DNA of 64,000 bases, from positions 1,644,214 through 1,708,213 of the forward strand of contig NZ_BKZV01000001.1 of assembly GCF_008974285.1 (NCBI RefSeq). Reading direction: 5' to 3'. The DNA is from Thermogemmatispora aurantia. GTDB taxonomy: Bacteria > Chloroflexota > Ktedonobacteria > Ktedonobacterales > Ktedonobacteraceae. Below the pieces are notes generated by a model. The model ran no database searches. It was given only the letters and a program-made list of their open reading frames with translations, and was not told the origin of the DNA. Below are positions 61,259 through 64,000 of this stretch, one piece after another. Each line of letters begins with the position of its first letter. The first letter of the stretch is position 1. The position numbers were made by a program, and so were the translations under genes.

Positions 61259-61778
61259 CCTTGAGCCAGCATCGTCTCAAGAGGAAGAGCAGCTAGAGCC
61301 AGCGGAGACAGTCTCGGTAGCGCAAGCAGCCCTGCCTGTGACTCTGCCCCAGGAGCAGGCTGCAGCCGCTATGGAAGCCGGGGAGGCAACACTGAGCACC
61401 CAGGAAAGTGAGGAGCCAGCGAGCGCTGAAGAGGGAGCCTCTGCCGAAGCCGAGACAGTAACTTCTTCAGCGGCAGCTGCTCCCAGCGAGATAGCCACTG
61501 CCATTCCAGAGCCTTCGTCGGTCCCCGTCGAGGCGGAAGAGAGCACAGCGGAAGAGGCCGCCCAGACGAACGCTCCACCAGAGAGCGAGGCTCACGAGGA
61601 CCATGAGGAGGCTGCGGAGCCAGTGACCACGACCCACCACGAAAAGGGAGAGCAAGAGGAGAGCCTCGTTCCTGAGACCCCACTGCCGGCTGCCGGACAG
61701 GAGGAGGCCCAGCTCGAAACGCTTAGCGCTGAGCTGGCCCAGACAACCATCGAGGCGGAGCAGAGTGAGAGCAGCTGA
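61254..61778 (+). pseudogene. out-of-frame continuation of the acidic coiled-coil gene
   Basis: From codon GCT at 61254 the + frame reads ADLEPASSQEEEQLEPAETVSVAQ and stays open to 61778, ending EAEQSESS. Composition (Glu, Ala, Ser, Pro) is the same as in the upstream part, and both ends carry EAEQS. A separate start (GTG at 61338) without a ribosome site is less likely than a frameshift or sequencing error. The total from 59780 to 61778 is 1999 nt, one more than a multiple of three. Confidence 0.55.
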
Positions 61779-61866
61779 GGTCACTGGCAAGGTGACGACG
61801 CTGCCCGCGCAAGCTACCCAAGCTACCTCCAGAGGAGAAGAGAACAAGTAGAGGAGAGGCAGGATT

Positions 61867-63099
61867 GTGATTGTGATGCACAAGGGTGAGAGGCAGCGAA
61901 GCAAGGAGTTCATGGGACCGGAGAGAGGGAGAAGCGGCGCGCCAGTGGTGGCCGAGAGCCAGGCCCCAGATCCAGGTAGCAACTTGAGCGAGGATGAGGT
62001 GGCGCGTCGCTGGTGGGCACTCCAGCCCGGGGCTTTGCTCCCGTTGAGTCAGGGCGGTTCGCTGCTCTTGCTCTTTCCGGGGCGACCCGGTGGCCGCTGT
62101 GGGCCGGATGTTCGCGACGCTGTCCTCCACAATGGAGAGGAGGAGCTGGTCGGCGATGTCGAGCTGCACGTGCGCTCCAGCGATTGGCAGACGCATGGTC
62201 ACCATCGCGACACACGCTACAATGAGGTCATTCTCCATGTCGTGCTGATCTGCGATCAAACCATGCCCCCACGGCGTCAGGACGGCAGCCCCGTCCCCGT
62301 CTGCTCTCTCTACGACGCAGTGATCACTCCGGCTGATCTACGACTGTTCCCACTGGCCGCCGATGGCTCTCCAGTGCGCTGGCCCTGTCAGCGTCTCTGG
62401 CCCGAGATGACAGCAGAGGGTCGTGCACGTCTCCTGACCCTGGCCGGCACTCTGCGCTTTGAAGAGAAAGCCGCCAGCTTTGTAGCCGCCCTGCGTCAGG
62501 CCGAAGGCCGAGATCCCTTCTCTGCCTACGATGTCTGCCTGATCACAGCGCTGGCCGAGGGCCTGGGCTATGGGCGTAATCGTCGCTTTTTCCGCGCCTG
62601 TGGTCAGCGTCTGCTTGGTTTCACGACGGCGCTGCCCGAGCCAGAAGGACGAGCGTCGAAACCGCCTCCACTGGATGCGGCGCGCCTCCAGACCCTGGGT
62701 CTGCTGGTAGCCCGCTGGTCTACGACGGGTGCCTGGGCGAGGCTGCAGCCCGCCCTGAGCATCGAGAAGCCCCAACAGGCAATCGCCGAGCTGCGGGCCG
62801 CCCTGGCCCCTCTCAGCAGTGCGCGTAGTGATATTCTCATTTGTAACGTTGTCTTGCCTCTTGCCTACGCTGTCGCCCTCATCGAGGGGAGCGAGCTTCT
62901 TGCTCACCAGGCCCGGCAGCTCTATCACTCGTATCCAGCCCTGCCCTCCAATCAGGTTACACGAGCCATGTCTCGGCAGCTTCTGCTCCCCGTCGAGCCG
63001 CGGCTCGCCTGTCAGCAACAGGGCCTACACCACATCTATCAAGAAACCTGCCGCGCCAAACGTTGCGGCATCTGCATGGCAGGAAAGAAGTCACTATGA
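61867..63099 (+). CDS. DUF2851 family protein
   Basis: 410 residues; the GTG/ATG at the start is uncertain and an internal ATG near 61912 is possible. The DUF2851 core GDVELHVRSSDWQTHGHHRDTRYNEVILHVV is clear, with later LAEGLGYGRNRRFFRACGQRL. The C-terminus has a C-x4-C-x2-C group (CRAKRCGIC), possibly metal-binding. Function of the family is unknown; some members accompany DNA-repair-like genes. Its stop overlaps the next start (ATGA). Confidence 0.85.
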   Translation: MIVMHKGERQRSKEFMGPERGRSGAPVVAESQAPDPGSNLSEDEVARRWWALQPGALLPLSQGGSLLLLFPGRPGGRCGPDVRDAVLHNGEEELVGDVELHVRSSDWQTHGHHRDTRYNEVILHVVLICDQTMPPRRQDGSPVPVCSLYDAVITPADLRLFPLAADGSPVRWPCQRLWPEMTAEGRARLLTLAGTLRFEEKAASFVAALRQAEGRDPFSAYDVCLITALAEGLGYGRNRRFFRACGQRLLGFTTALPEPEGRASKPPPLDAARLQTLGLLVARWSTTGAWARLQPALSIEKPQQAIAELRAALAPLSSARSDILICNVVLPLAYAVALIEGSELLAHQARQLYHSYPALPSNQVTRAMSRQLLLPVEPRLACQQQGLHHIYQETCRAKRCGICMAGKKSL

Positions 63100-63908
63100 G
63101 CGCATCGACAGGCACAGAGCGCCTCGCTCGCTTTCTGGCCCATGCCGGAGTCGCCTCGCGTCGCCACGCTGAAGCCCTCATCCGCAGCGGGCGAGTACAG
63201 GTCAATGGAGAGACCGTGACCACGCCGGCGACACGCATCGATCCCGAGCGAGACAGGATTACCGTCGACGGTCGGCCCATCCAGGCGCCGAAGCACCATC
63301 TCTATCTCATGCTTCATAAGCCAGCGGGCTACGTCAGCACCGTGAGTGACCCCCAGGGACGGCCCACAGTGCTCGACCTGCTGCCCAAGCAGCTGCGCCA
63401 CCTGCGCCTTTATCCCGTGGGGCGGCTCGACCTGGAGACCACCGGCTTGCTGCTGCTGACCAACGATGGCGAGTTTGCGCTGCAGATGACGCATCCACGC
63501 TTTTCTCCAGAGAAACGCTATCGCGTACTCGTGCGGGGCCATCCCTCCCCCAACACTCTGGAACAGCTCCGCCAGGGAGTGATGATCAAGGAAGACGATG
63601 GCCACCTCTACCGCACCGCTCCCGTTGGCGTACGGCAGCTACGCCGAACCGCGACCGGCACCTGGTTAGAGCTATGCCTGCACGAGGGACGAAAACGGCA
63701 GATACGACGCATGTTGGCCAGCGTCGGCCATCCCGTCCTGGAGCTGCAACGGGTCGCGATTGGCCCCCTGACCCTGGGTGACTTAGCGCCCGGCGCCTGG
63801 CGCCCGCTGACTGAGGCCGAAATCGCAGCTCTTCGCTCTCCGAGGAGCCAGACAGCTTCTCCCAGCACAGCACCACCCTCGGCCAAGCCCAAAAAAGGCC
63901 GCACCTAG
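63096..63908 (+). CDS. RsuA/RluB-family pseudouridine synthase
   Basis: 270 residues from the ATG overlapping the DUF2851 stop. An N-terminal S4 RNA-binding domain (ARFLAHAGVASRRHAEALIRSGRVQVNG) is followed by a catalytic domain with GRLDLETTGLLLLTNDG (catalytic Asp in RLD) and KRQIRRMLASVGHPVLEL. It isomerises a uridine of rRNA. RluB or RsuA specificity not decided. The Pro/Ser-rich C-terminus is unusual but disordered. Confidence 0.92.
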   Translation: MSASTGTERLARFLAHAGVASRRHAEALIRSGRVQVNGETVTTPATRIDPERDRITVDGRPIQAPKHHLYLMLHKPAGYVSTVSDPQGRPTVLDLLPKQLRHLRLYPVGRLDLETTGLLLLTNDGEFALQMTHPRFSPEKRYRVLVRGHPSPNTLEQLRQGVMIKEDDGHLYRTAPVGVRQLRRTATGTWLELCLHEGRKRQIRRMLASVGHPVLELQRVAIGPLTLGDLAPGAWRPLTEAEIAALRSPRSQTASPSTAPPSAKPKKGRT

Positions 63909-64000
63909 TCATCCGCCCTGGCCTCTGATCGCTTCCCAGGAGAGCGGAGGCCAACAGCGAATCTTCTCCCCCTGATGGCTACCCACTGCTCGTCATAGAA

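Noticed and set aside
1..64000. tRNA, rRNA or CRISPR arrays
   Set aside because: No cloverleaf-like sequences, rRNA core motifs or regularly spaced repeat-spacer patterns were seen by eye; a covariance-model scan would be decisive.

Overview
The window looks like a chromosomal stretch of a high-GC, probably monoderm bacterium. Small overlapping operons, a MurJ/PBP cell wall, cytochrome c maturation System I, an R2lox-like oxidase, and DUF503, DUF2851 and DUF3054 proteins fit a Ktedonobacteria-type Chloroflexota. That placement is inferred from gene content only, because no rRNA or other marker is present. I see no tRNA, rRNA or CRISPR array.

The standout region is an integrated element at 2538-10997 (about 8.46 kb). 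It is bounded by a perfect 14-bp direct repeat and sits between upp and a DUF503 gene. All of its genes lie on the minus strand. They run from an XRE-like repressor at the right end, through about a dozen small unknown proteins, to a HUH rolling-circle Rep and a tyrosine integrase at the left end. One small protein ends in an SSB-like acidic tip. Two non-coding segments (5781-6349 and 10270-10550) are rich in inverted repeats and resemble replication-origin or packaging regions of ssDNA replicons. No Zot-type ATPase, large capsid protein, relaxase or resistance gene is seen, so it is either an integrative rolling-circle plasmid or a highly divergent ssDNA virus or satellite. I regard it as the candidate undescribed system.

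Left of the element lie dppA, a small membrane protein and upp (minus strand). Right of it come DUF503, a TagA glycosyltransferase, split heptose kinase and adenylyltransferase genes and MurJ (surface glycans), a membrane-anchored glucosaminidase-like protein, TerC and DedA membrane proteins, a PadR regulator, an orphan CcsB, a SprT protease and pyruvate dehydrogenase E1 alpha/beta.

The 25-34 kb region holds a lipid-type operon (MaoC hydratase, acyl-CoA ligase, R2lox), a stand-alone AsnC sensor domain, DinB, a phosphate-type MFS permease, a histidine phosphatase and an orphan PhoB-type response regulator. From 34 to 49 kb there are a PHP phosphoesterase, a class A PBP, a MerR/excisionase-like regulator, a one-HKD PLD protein, an FAD amine-oxidase-like protein, a large secreted protein with three repeats, a double Clp-N protein, GTPase Der and a PfpI protein.

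From 49 to 58.6 kb is a cytochrome c maturation cluster in the order ResA/CcmG-like, CopD, CcmE, CcmF, CcmH, CcmI-like, a Ccm-associated surface protein, CcmA, CcmB, CcmC, and a 48-codon CcmD. The end holds DUF3054, an acidic coiled-coil gene split by an apparent one-base frameshift, DUF2851 and an RsuA-family pseudouridine synthase.
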